From: Syntrophomonadaceae bacterium
GTDB lineage: Bacteria; Bacillota; Syntrophomonadia; Syntrophomonadales; Syntrophomonadaceae
Reading direction: 5' to 3'
DNA: 5,274 nt
Assembly: GCA_012798055.1 (NCBI GenBank)
Contig: JAAZOA010000170.1
Location: forward strand, 1-5,274
Shown here one piece after another: positions 1 through 5,274 of this stretch. The position numbers were made by a program, and so were the translations under genes. A model generated the notes under the pieces. The model saw only the letters and a program-made list of their open reading frames with translations. It ran no database searches and was not told the origin of the DNA. The number at the start of each line of letters is the position of its first letter. The first letter of the stretch is position 1.

Positions 1-600
1 CAAATCGCACTGGTTTCTGATGCCGGAATGCCGGGCATATCCGATCCCGGGCAAAAACTGGTAAAACGAGCCCTGGAAGCAGGCATCGAAGTCGAGGTCA
101 TTCCTGGCCCCAGTGCCTTCACCGCCGCATTGGCCTGGTCGGGGTTGGATGGTTCTTCCTTCACCTTTATAGGGTTTCTGCCGGCCAAACGCAGCCAGAG
201 GCAGGCTGCTTTAATGGACCTGAAGCGGGAGCAACGCACGGTTATATTGTATGAGGCTCCCCACCGCCTGGTCAAAACCCTGGAGGACATGTCGGAAATC
301 ATGGGGCCAGAGCATCCGACGACAGTGGTCCGGGAGATAACCAAGCTGCACCAGCAGGTCAAACAGGGCTCGATTGGTGAGCTCCTGCTATATTACCGGG
401 AAAATCCACCCCGGGGCGAGATCTGCCTGTTGATACCGGCAGCCCGCCGAGATGCCGAGCCTGCGCCGCTTGCCCAGATTATCCAGGAAACAGCCGCCTT
501 GATAGACAGCGGAGTGGATAAAAAAGAGGCTTTCAAGATGAAAGCCCGCGAGTATAATGTCAAAAAATCGACAATATATAAACAATTTTTGGATAAATAG
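1..600 (+). CDS. rsmI: 16S rRNA (cytidine1402-2'-O)-methyltransferase RsmI, 5'-truncated by window edge
   Basis: RsmI uses S-adenosylmethionine to 2'-O-methylate C1402 of 16S rRNA in the ribosomal decoding centre. The frame is open from base 1, so the gene begins upstream; the ATG at 28 is an internal Met and not the start. About 199 residues are visible, and the family is usually about 280-290, so roughly 85-90 N-terminal residues are missing. Visible family signatures are SDAGMPGISDPG (visible residues 6-17), VIPGPSA (about 34-40), YEAPHRL (84-90), REITKLH (111-117) and RGEICLL (138-144). These belong to the tetrapyrrole-methylase (SAM-dependent) fold. The last 35 or so residues, rich in Lys and ending KKSTIYKQFLDK, fit the small helical C-terminal domain of the family. 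It ends with TAG and converges on abrB. No hairpin terminator is evident in the 18-bp gap between the two stop codons. Confidence 0.96.
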   Translation, partial: QIALVSDAGMPGISDPGQKLVKRALEAGIEVEVIPGPSAFTAALAWSGLDGSSFTFIGFLPAKRSQRQAALMDLKREQRTVILYEAPHRLVKTLEDMSEIMGPEHPTTVVREITKLHQQVKQGSIGELLLYYRENPPRGEICLLIPAARRDAEPAPLAQIIQETAALIDSGVDKKEAFKMKAREYNVKKSTIYKQFLDK

Positions 601-618
601 TTATCAGTTAGGAGGAAC

Positions 619-870
619 CTAGCCTACCTGCTTGCCAAGTTCGGTGAGACAGCTCTTACAAATATTTTTGCCTTTGTAATTGGTCACGTCTTCGGCGTTG
701 CCGCAGAAGATACATGCCGGCTCATATTTCTTGAGAATGATCTTCTCGCTGTCTACATAGATTTCCAGAGCGTCCTTTTCTTCTATTCCCATAGTGCGTC
801 TTAACTCGATAGGAATGACGATACGGCCCAATTCATCAACTCTTCTGACCACACCGGTTGATTTCATCAT
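619..870 (-). CDS. abrB: AbrB-family transition-state regulator with C-terminal four-cysteine tail
   Basis: This is an 83-residue DNA-binding protein. Residues 2-50 (MKSTGVVRRVDELGRIVIPI onward, then ELRRTMGI and DALEIYVD) closely match the swapped-hairpin AbrB/SpoVT N-terminal domain, which binds AT-rich promoter DNA as a dimer. In B. subtilis, AbrB represses stationary-phase genes during growth. The C-terminal half does not resemble the B. subtilis AbrB tail. It carries CIFC (Cys53, Cys56) and CKSC (Cys71, Cys74), a compact pair of CxxC motifs that could bind zinc, a layout I recall from clostridial AbrB paralogues. Two ATGs are adjacent (870-868 and 867-865). The AAGGAGG at 886-880 lies 9 nt before the first and 12 nt before the second, so the first is taken as start and the second remains possible. 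The gene is transcribed divergently from metG and convergently with rsmI. The symbol denotes family membership; orthology to B. subtilis abrB rests on domain and position. Confidence 0.93.
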   Translation of the reverse strand: MMKSTGVVRRVDELGRIVIPIELRRTMGIEEKDALEIYVDSEKIILKKYEPACIFCGNAEDVTNYKGKNICKSCLTELGKQVG

Positions 871-913
871 CAGTGTTTACCTCCTTCTTAAAAAGATTCC
901 AGCCCACACTGAA

Positions 914-942
914 AAGATACCAGAATTGGTAGAAATAGTCAA
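914..942 (-). promoter_or_regulatory. Sigma-A-type promoter of abrB with extended -10
   Basis: On the minus strand, TTGACT (942-937, 5/6 of the -35 consensus) is followed by a 17-bp spacer and TATCTT (919-914, 4/6 of the -10 consensus). The spacer ends in TGG, which gives an extended -10 (TGn) element. Predicted transcription starts near 907, leaving a leader of about 37 nt with the AAGGAGG ribosome site near its end. The leader is too short for a riboswitch. This is a reading of consensus matches and spacing only. Confidence 0.7.
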
Positions 943-948
943 GCTATT

Positions 949-998
949 TTCAACAAAAATATACAAAAAATAAAAAATTAGTTGATATTTTTGTCGAT
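949..998. promoter_or_regulatory. AT-rich inverted repeat with two Spo0A-box-like ends between abrB and metG
   Basis: The arm TCAACAAAAATAT (950-962) is the reverse complement of ATATTTTTGTCGA (985-997) at 12 of 13 positions, with a 22-bp A/T-rich centre. Each outward end resembles the Spo0A box TGTCGAA: TGTTGAA on the minus strand at 955-949 (6/7) and TGTCGAT on the plus strand at 992-998 (6/7). The box centres are about 43 bp apart, close to four helical turns. The left box ends 7 bp upstream of the abrB -35 element, at about -42 to -48. Spo0A control of abrB is established in B. subtilis; its application here is inference. AbrB autoregulation at this A/T-rich DNA is an alternative. A 6/7 match also occurs inside the end of rsmI (573-567, minus strand), so single boxes are weak evidence. 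The symmetry is the stronger point. Confidence 0.45.
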
Positions 999-1032
999 GG
1001 GCCGGTGGGTGCAGGATATGCCCTGGCTTTTA

Positions 1033-1041
1033 TGGTAAACT
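1033..1041 (+). promoter_or_regulatory. Candidate extended -10 promoter for metG-tatD
   Basis: TGG followed by TAAACT (1036-1041) forms an extended -10 element with 4/6 matches to TATAAT. No convincing -35 hexamer lies 16-18 bp upstream. TATACA at 1041-1046 is an alternative -10, also without a good -35. Either choice gives a leader of roughly 35-40 nt before the metG start. The divergent position relative to abrB requires some promoter here, but the exact element is uncertain. Confidence 0.35.
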
Positions 1042-1087
1042 ATACAGAATGTAGAGCATTTAATCGTTAAGTGATGGAGGGACCGGC

Positions 1088-3046
1088 ATGGAAAAGAGGA
1101 AGAGCTACTATATCACCACCCCGATTTATTACCCCAGTGACAACTTGCACATCGGGCATGCATATACCACCGTGGCTGCGGACTGCATGGCCCGCTTCAA
1201 GAGGATGCAGGGCTACGATGTTTTTTACCTGACCGGCACTGATGAGCACGGACAGAAGATAGAGCGGGCCGCCCGCGAAAAAGGTATGGAACCTATAGAG
1301 TACGTGGATGGCATTGTGGAGAATATCCGCAAACTTTGGGAAATTTTGCAGATAACCAACACTGATTTCATCCGCACCACGGAAAAACGCCAGGAGGAAG
1401 TGGTGAAGAAAATATTTGAGCGGGTCTATGAGCAGGGGGACATCTACCTGTCCCAATATGAAGGCTGGTACTGCAGCCCCTGCGAGACCTTTTTCACCGA
1501 GCGGCAGTTGGAGGACGGTAAATGCCCGGATTGCGGCCGGGAAGTGGAACTGCTCAAGGAAGAAAGCTATTTCTTCAACATGGCCAAATATGCACCGCGT
1601 TTGCTCGAGCATATTGCTGCCCATCCCGATTTTATCCAGCCTGAATCCAGGCGCAATGAAGTGGTGAATTTCATCAAAGGTGGCCTGGAAGACCTGTGCG
1701 TCTCACGCACCACTTTCAAGTGGGGGATACCCGTCCCCTTCAATTCCAATCACGTAGTATATGTTTGGTTCGATGCCCTGATAAACTACTTGACGGGGGT
1801 GGGCTACCTGCAGGATGATGCCCTGTTCAACAAATACTGGCCCGCCGACGTGCACCTGATGGCCAAAGACATCATCCGCTTCCATGCCATAATCTGGCCG
1901 ATCATGTTGATGGCCCTGGACCTGCCCCTGCCCAAAAAGGTTATGGCCCATGGCTGGATTCTGCTGGAGGGGGGAAAGATGTCCAAGTCCAAAGGCAATG
2001 TCATCGATCCCCGCATCCTGGTAGATAAATATGGACTGGATGCGGTGCGCTATTACCTGATTAAAGAGCTGAGCTTCGGGCAGGATGGAGTCTATTCGGA
2101 AGAGATCATGGTGAGCCGCATCAATTCGGACCTGGCCAATGACCTGGGCAATCTCATCAGCCGCACAGCAGCCATGATCATCAGGTATTTCGGGGGAAAG
2201 ATCCCGGCCGAGCGCAGTTCAGCGCCACTGGATGAGGAAATCCAAAACACCGCCCGCCAGGTTTACCTGGAAGCTACTGAAAAACTGGAAAAACTTGATT
2301 TCTCGGCTTATCTCCATGCGGTATCCCGCCTGGTGTCGAGGGCCAACAAATATATAGACGAAACCGCCCCCTGGCTTCTGGCCAAGGATGAAGCTCAGCA
2401 AAGCAGGCTGGCGGCCGTGATGTACACCCTCTTGGAGTCTATCCGCATAGCTTTGATTTTGAATGCCCCGGCCATGCCGACCCTCCTGGAGCGGGCCAAT
2501 CAGCAGCTCAACCTCTGGGATGAACCGGCCCGGGTCAAGTGGGAAGAGGCGGGAAAGTGGGGACTGATTTCTCTGCCCACCAACGTGCAAAAAGGCGAGG
2601 CCCTTTTCCCGCGGATCGATGTCAAGTTGCTGGAAGGGGCGGGGCTGCCCGATACGGTTCCGGCACCCCAACCCCCTGCCCCGGTGGAAAAAACTGTAAC
2701 CAGCCCGGTTCCGGCGGAGACCAAAATGGTGGGTATAGAAGACTTTGCCCGCCTGGACCTCAGGGTGGCTGAAGTAGTTTCCGCCGTGAAAATGCCCAAA
2801 GCAGATAAGCTCTTGATCCTTAAAGTCAGATTGGGAGAAGAGGAACGTACGGTGGTGGCTGGCATCGCTCAGCATTACGCGCCAGAGGACCTGGTCGGGA
2901 AAAAAGTGGTGATTGTAGCAAATTTGCAGCCCACCAAACTCAGGGGAGTCATGTCCCAGGGGATGATCCTGGCGGCATCTGATGAACAACGGGTGGAGGT
3001 TCTGACAGTCAGCCCGGACATGGCCTCCGGCAGCCGGGTCAAATGA
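1088..3046 (+). CDS. metG: Methionyl-tRNA synthetase with C-terminal tRNA-binding domain
   Basis: This cytoplasmic class I enzyme attaches methionine to initiator and elongator tRNA-Met using ATP. At 652 residues it matches the long form (metS in Bacillus). The catalytic Rossmann domain carries HIGH at 21-24 and KMSKS at 297-301. Between them a knuckle has two CxxC pairs (Cys129/132 and Cys146/149), expected to hold zinc. The helical anticodon-binding domain spans roughly 350-500. A Pro-rich linker (about 520-545) leads to a Trbp111/EMAPII-like tRNA-binding domain from about 547 to the end (DFARLDLRVAEVV, VVIVANLQPTKLRGVMSQGM). The start ATG follows GGAGGG (1076-1081) by 6 nt and gives the expected MEKRKSYYITTPIYYPSDN N-terminus. 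The upstream region shows no T-box TGGNACCGCG-type motif or SAM riboswitch, so leader-based methionine sensing is not supported. tatD follows after 27 nt in a probable operon. Confidence 0.97.
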   Translation: MEKRKSYYITTPIYYPSDNLHIGHAYTTVAADCMARFKRMQGYDVFYLTGTDEHGQKIERAAREKGMEPIEYVDGIVENIRKLWEILQITNTDFIRTTEKRQEEVVKKIFERVYEQGDIYLSQYEGWYCSPCETFFTERQLEDGKCPDCGREVELLKEESYFFNMAKYAPRLLEHIAAHPDFIQPESRRNEVVNFIKGGLEDLCVSRTTFKWGIPVPFNSNHVVYVWFDALINYLTGVGYLQDDALFNKYWPADVHLMAKDIIRFHAIIWPIMLMALDLPLPKKVMAHGWILLEGGKMSKSKGNVIDPRILVDKYGLDAVRYYLIKELSFGQDGVYSEEIMVSRINSDLANDLGNLISRTAAMIIRYFGGKIPAERSSAPLDEEIQNTARQVYLEATEKLEKLDFSAYLHAVSRLVSRANKYIDETAPWLLAKDEAQQSRLAAVMYTLLESIRIALILNAPAMPTLLERANQQLNLWDEPARVKWEEAGKWGLISLPTNVQKGEALFPRIDVKLLEGAGLPDTVPAPQPPAPVEKTVTSPVPAETKMVGIEDFARLDLRVAEVVSAVKMPKADKLLILKVRLGEEERTVVAGIAQHYAPEDLVGKKVVIVANLQPTKLRGVMSQGMILAASDEQRVEVLTVSPDMASGSRVK

Positions 3047-3058
3047 GGGACTGAGGTT

Positions 3059-3065
3059 AAGGAGG
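3059..3065 (+). promoter_or_regulatory. Ribosome binding site that fixes the TTG start of tatD
   Basis: AAGGAGG lies 8 nt upstream of TTG 3074-3076. There is no in-frame ATG or GTG between metG and the DTHAHL motif, so a TTG codon must be used. A second TTG follows directly (3077-3079), but the spacing favours the first. Confidence 0.8.
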
Positions 3066-3073
3066 CGACGAAC

Positions 3074-3844
3074 TTGTTGTTTGATACCCATGCCCACCTG
3101 CAGGACCGCAAACTGCGGGGGGATCTTGACAACATCCTGCGCCGGGCCGGCGAAGCCGGGGTGGAAAAAATCTGCTGCGTGGGCTACGATTTGGAATCTT
3201 CCCGGGAAGCGGTCCAGATCGCCCGCAAATACCGGCAGGTGTATGCGGCGGTGGGGGTGCATCCCCATGACGCCAAGACCGTTGATGACAACCTAGTCCA
3301 GAAGCTGCGGGATTTGGCCAGGGAGCCCAAGGTTGTGGCCATTGGCGAGACCGGCCTCGATTACTACCGGGACCTATCCCCGCGGGATGTGCAAAAGGAA
3401 GCTTTTATCGTCCAGATCAAGCTGGCCCAGGAGCTGGGCAAACCGTTAATCATCCACGACCGGGAAGCCAACCAGGATGTAATCGATATCGTCAAGAAAC
3501 ACCGGGCCGGAATTAATGGCGGCATAATGCACTGCTACTCCGGCAGTCTGCCCCTGGCGCTGGAATCCATAAAAGCCGGCTTTTATATATCCCTGGCTGG
3601 CCCCTTGACTTACAAAAACGCCCGCCGCTCCCAGGAGGTCGCGGCCAAATTGCCTATGGACAGGCTGCTGGTCGAAACCGATTGTCCCTATTTGACACCG
3701 GAGCCCCTGCGGGGCAGGCTAAATGAGCCGGCCCATGTGCGCTATGTAGCGGTTAAAATGGCGGAACTGAGGGGGCAACATCCGGATGAGACAGCTTATC
3801 TGACCTGGCGCAATGCCTGCCAGGTATACAGGATCAAGGACTAA
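3074..3844 (+). CDS. tatD: TatD-family metal-dependent deoxyribonuclease
   Basis: This is a 256-residue TIM-barrel hydrolase of the amidohydrolase superfamily (yabD in B. subtilis, usual length about 255). Family members are Mg/Mn-dependent DNases linked to DNA repair and oxidative-damage tolerance. The metal-ligand motifs are all present in order: DTHAHL (His6, His8), GVHPHD (His63/65), GETGLDYY (Glu92), IIHDREA (His128), MHCYSG (His153) and VETDCPYL (Asp203). Translation starts at TTG, read as Met, behind a strong ribosome site. The gene lies 27 nt after metG and ends 38 nt before a hairpin terminator, so it probably closes a metG-tatD transcript. The catalytic set appears intact; the cellular substrate cannot be told from sequence. 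Confidence 0.95.
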   Translation: MLFDTHAHLQDRKLRGDLDNILRRAGEAGVEKICCVGYDLESSREAVQIARKYRQVYAAVGVHPHDAKTVDDNLVQKLRDLAREPKVVAIGETGLDYYRDLSPRDVQKEAFIVQIKLAQELGKPLIIHDREANQDVIDIVKKHRAGINGGIMHCYSGSLPLALESIKAGFYISLAGPLTYKNARRSQEVAAKLPMDRLLVETDCPYLTPEPLRGRLNEPAHVRYVAVKMAELRGQHPDETAYLTWRNACQVYRIKD

Positions 3845-3881
3845 AGGCCAGAACTCAGGAAGTGCCAAGGAGATTTATCCC

Positions 3882-3903
3882 AGGGGCCCGGAAGGGCCCT
3901 TTT
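3882..3903 (+). terminator. Intrinsic terminator after tatD
   Basis: AGGGGCCC (3882-3889) pairs with GGGCCCTT (3894-3901) in an 8-bp stem with one G-T pair, closed by a GGAA (GNRA-type) tetraloop. The T tract is short (3900-3903, then GCATTTG), so termination may be incomplete. It separates metG-tatD from the yabE promoter. Confidence 0.75.
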
Positions 3904-3948
3904 GCATTTGCAATCAATAACATAATTGGCAAAATAAAGGGCAAAATT

Positions 3949-3977
3949 TTGACACGGGGTAGACCTAAGGGTAGAAT
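3949..3977 (+). promoter_or_regulatory. Near-consensus sigma-A promoter of yabE
   Basis: A perfect TTGACA (3949-3954) is followed by a 17-bp spacer and TAGAAT (3972-3977, 5/6). This is the best promoter match in the window. The expected start near 3984 leaves a leader of about 45 nt, too short for a c-di-AMP (ydaO) riboswitch, which precedes some wall-hydrolase genes in Firmicutes. The heptamer GGGTAGA occurs twice, 12 bp apart, across the spacer and -10. Confidence 0.8.
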
Positions 3978-4029
3978 ATGAGTACTTCAATTGGTTGCTG
4001 ATGGGGATAATAACTAAGGGAGGAATGCT

Positions 4030-4998
4030 ATGAGTATTGCCTGGTCTAAGAAAGGAGCAATCTTTTCTGCCGGCATACTAACTCTGGGTTTGCTCTTCTA
4101 CGTGTTGTTATTCGTGATCGAAAAGCCGCTCGCCATCGTGGTGGACGGCCAGGTGATCCAGACCAGAGCGTTATTTACCAGGACAGTAGGACAAGTTCTC
4201 GACCAGAACCAGATCAAGTTGGAAGGTCAGGATGTCGTTACCCCTTCTGCAGATAAGCGAGTTAGCAAAGACCTGCAGATAACTGTAACCAGGGCATTTG
4301 CCGTCAAAGTGATAGCTGATGGGACCAGCCGGGAGATTTACACCATCCCGGTCACGGCCGGGGAAGCTGTGGCCCTGGCGGGCATAACCCTGGGAGAAAA
4401 AGACTTCCTGATACCTGAACCCGGTGAAATGGTAGTTCCCCAGCAGACGATTGAAGTGATTCGGGTGACCGAAAAGGTAACCAGCGAGGACCAGGAGATG
4501 CCCTATCAGGTGGAAAAGACCACCGACCCGACCCTGGAGAAAGGATTGACCAGGACCTTGGTGTCGGGCAAGAACGGCCTGACCCGGAATACCCTGAGGG
4601 TGACCTATTACAACGGGCAGGAAGCCAAGCGTGAATTGCTCAAGATGGAAACCCTGGTCCAGCCTCGCAACAAGGTGGTAGCCATGGGCAACATTACATC
4701 AGTTTCCCGCGGCGGGCAAAGACTTGATTTTTCAGAAGCACGTTACATGGAGGCTTCGGCCTACACCTACACCGGGCGCAACACTTCAGGGGGGGAGAAA
4801 CCGGCGGTAGGAATGGTAGCAGTTGATCCCAATGTTATTCCGTTGGGCACCAAGCTATATGTGGAGGGCTACGGTTATGCGTGGGCGGCCGACACCGGCG
4901 GGTCCATCAAGGGAGACCGTATCGATCTATTTATGGAAGAAAGGGCCCAATGCGTCAACTGGGGTCGCAAGACCGTGAAGGTCTATATACTGTCCTGA
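4030..4998 (+). CDS. yabE: YabE-like cell-wall protein: membrane anchor, DUF348 repeats, G5 and 3D domains
   Basis: This is a 322-residue surface protein, probably acting on peptidoglycan. Residues 9-30 are one hydrophobic segment behind a short positively charged start, either a membrane anchor or an uncleaved signal. Next come two DUF348-like units (about 33-90, beginning LAIVVDGQ, and about 91-147). A G5 domain spans about 148-220 (VEKTTDPTLEKGLTRTLVSGKNG). The C-terminal 3D domain, about 240-321, has its three conserved aspartates at VDP (Asp266), ADTGG (Asp288) and DRIDLF (Asp299). 3D domains are shared with MltA/Rpf-type muralytic proteins. G5 is proposed to bind N-acetylglucosamine-containing polymers. 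B. subtilis YabE is longer, about 437 residues by memory, so this is a compact form. The start ATG lies 6 nt after AGGGAGG (4017-4023). The gene has its own promoter and is followed by a hairpin terminator, so it is probably monocistronic. Hydrolytic activity is inferred from the domain only. Confidence 0.92.
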   Translation: MSIAWSKKGAIFSAGILTLGLLFYVLLFVIEKPLAIVVDGQVIQTRALFTRTVGQVLDQNQIKLEGQDVVTPSADKRVSKDLQITVTRAFAVKVIADGTSREIYTIPVTAGEAVALAGITLGEKDFLIPEPGEMVVPQQTIEVIRVTEKVTSEDQEMPYQVEKTTDPTLEKGLTRTLVSGKNGLTRNTLRVTYYNGQEAKRELLKMETLVQPRNKVVAMGNITSVSRGGQRLDFSEARYMEASAYTYTGRNTSGGEKPAVGMVAVDPNVIPLGTKLYVEGYGYAWAADTGGSIKGDRIDLFMEERAQCVNWGRKTVKVYILS

Positions 4999-5029
4999 TT
5001 CAAGAAGTAAGAGCAACCTGGTGTAAGTT

Positions 5030-5057
5030 GGCCGTCAGATCAGTGGTTCTGATGGCC
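5030..5057 (+). other. Hairpin in the yabE-rsmA intergenic region
   Basis: GGCCGTCAGA (5030-5039) can pair with TCTGATGGCC (5048-5057): 10 bp including one G-T pair, with an 8-nt loop. No T tract follows, so it is not a terminator by itself. It lies 4 nt before the terminator hairpin. The GCCCC at 5055-5059, which overlaps its 3' arm, can instead pair with GGGGC at 5064-5068 in the next hairpin. It may be a 3'-end stabilising structure of the yabE mRNA. Function unknown. Confidence 0.5.
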
Positions 5058-5061
5058 CCGG

Positions 5062-5100
5062 CAGGGGCGAATCCTCGCGGATTCGCCCCTGTTTCAGTTT
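5062..5100 (+). terminator. Strong intrinsic terminator after yabE
   Basis: CAGGGGCGAATC (5062-5073) is perfectly complementary to GATTCGCCCCTG (5080-5091). One more C-G pair extends the stem to 13 bp around a TCGC tetraloop. A broken T-rich stretch (TTTCAGTTT, 5092-5100) follows. The near-perfect palindrome also has the look of a dispersed GC-rich repeat, which cannot be judged from one copy. Confidence 0.75.
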
Positions 5101-5126
5101 GGCCCGCTATGGGTATATAGTATAAT
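5099..5126 (+). promoter_or_regulatory. Promoter of rsmA
   Basis: A perfect TATAAT (5121-5126) is preceded at 16 bp by TTGGCC (5099-5104, 4/6 of TTGACA); TTTGGC at 17 bp is a weaker alternative. The -35 overlaps the end of the yabE terminator's T-rich stretch. The expected start near 5133 gives a leader of about 25 nt. rsmA can therefore be transcribed independently of yabE. Confidence 0.65.
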
Positions 5127-5156
5127 AGTCCCATGATTTTAAGCGAGGTGTCAGCA

Positions 5157-5274
5157 ATGGCGGATCATATGTCTCCAACCGCGGCCCGGGCCATACTTCA
5201 GCAATACGGGCTGCATCCCAAAAAGCGCTTGGGGCAGAATTTCCTGGTGGATAGAAATGTGCTGACTAAAATCG
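5157..5274 (+). CDS. rsmA: 16S rRNA (adenine1518/1519-N6)-dimethyltransferase RsmA (KsgA), 3'-truncated by window edge
   Basis: RsmA (KsgA) uses S-adenosylmethionine to dimethylate the two adjacent adenosines in the terminal 16S rRNA hairpin late in 30S assembly. Only the first 39 codons are present. They include the N-terminal signature KKRLGQNFLVDRNVLTKI (residues 22-39), which precedes the SAM-binding Rossmann fold; the full family length is about 270-290. The ATG at 5157 follows GAGGTG (5145-5150) by 6 nt. A second ATG at 5169 lacks such a site. In B. subtilis the gene before ksgA is rnmV (RNase M5), often overlapping or closely linked; here that gene is absent and rsmA has its own promoter after a terminator. 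Confidence 0.94.
   Translation, partial: MADHMSPTAARAILQQYGLHPKKRLGQNFLVDRNVLTKI

Noticed and set aside
28..600. rsmI starting at the ATG at 28
   Set aside because: The frame is open to base 1 and encodes the family motif SDAGMPG across this Met, so the real start lies upstream of the window.
601..618. Bidirectional terminator between the convergent rsmI and abrB
   Set aside because: Only a 4-bp TAGG/CCTA stem can form, without a flanking T tract.
871..1087. T-box or SAM riboswitch controlling metG
   Set aside because: No T-box TGGNACCGCG-type sequence, no multi-stem GC-rich leader and no terminator hairpin lie before metG.
1067..1624. 185-codon open frame on the minus strand over the 5' half of metG
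   Set aside because: It is a shadow of metG with no family resemblance, and it would extend into the metG ribosome site.
2219..3268. Long (349-codon) open frame on the minus strand across metG and tatD
   Set aside because: It is antisense to two certain genes, and its His/Pro/Arg/Phe-rich composition is that of a frame mirrored from codon bias. It has no recognisable domain.
3845..4029. c-di-AMP (ydaO) riboswitch before the wall-hydrolase-type gene yabE
   Set aside because: The strong promoter at 3949-3977 leaves a leader of only about 45 nt, and the upstream part is taken up by the tatD terminator.
4881..5120. 79-codon plus-strand frame overlapping the yabE end, considered as an rnmV remnant
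   Set aside because: It is the alternate frame of the 3D domain followed by hairpin sequence, with no Toprim motif.

Overview
This window is a conserved housekeeping stretch from a low-to-medium-GC Firmicute, most likely a spore-forming member of the Clostridia. I infer this from the gene order, the strong AAGGAGG-type ribosome binding sites, an AbrB-type regulator and a YabE-type (G5 plus 3D domain) wall protein. Apart from one missing gene, the order rsmI, abrB (opposite strand), metG/metS, tatD/yabD, yabE, rsmA/ksgA matches the Bacillus subtilis region yabC-abrB-metS-yabD-yabE-rnmV-ksgA. The species cannot be named from the sequence alone.

Layout: positions 1-600 hold the 3' two-thirds of rsmI. 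It converges on abrB (minus strand, 619-870), with 18 bp between the stop codons and no clear terminator. Positions 871-1087 are an AT-rich divergent control region. It holds a good extended -10 promoter for abrB, a weaker candidate for metG, and a 12/13-match inverted repeat whose outer ends resemble Spo0A boxes. metG (1088-3046) and tatD (3074-3844, TTG start) lie 27 nt apart and look co-transcribed; a GC-rich hairpin terminator follows. yabE (4030-4998) has its own near-consensus sigma-A promoter. Positions 4999-5156 carry two adjacent hairpins, the second an intrinsic terminator, then a promoter for rsmA, whose first 39 codons close the window.

Together the genes serve translation and the cell envelope. 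RsmI and RsmA both methylate 16S rRNA near the decoding centre, MetG charges tRNA-Met, TatD is a metal-dependent nuclease, YabE is a wall-associated protein probably acting on peptidoglycan, and AbrB is a transition-state-type regulator. I found no mobile element, CRISPR array, tRNA/rRNA or new multi-gene system. The points most worth a second look are the abrB/metG inverted repeat, the absence of rnmV (RNase M5) from its usual place, and the structured DNA that lies there instead.
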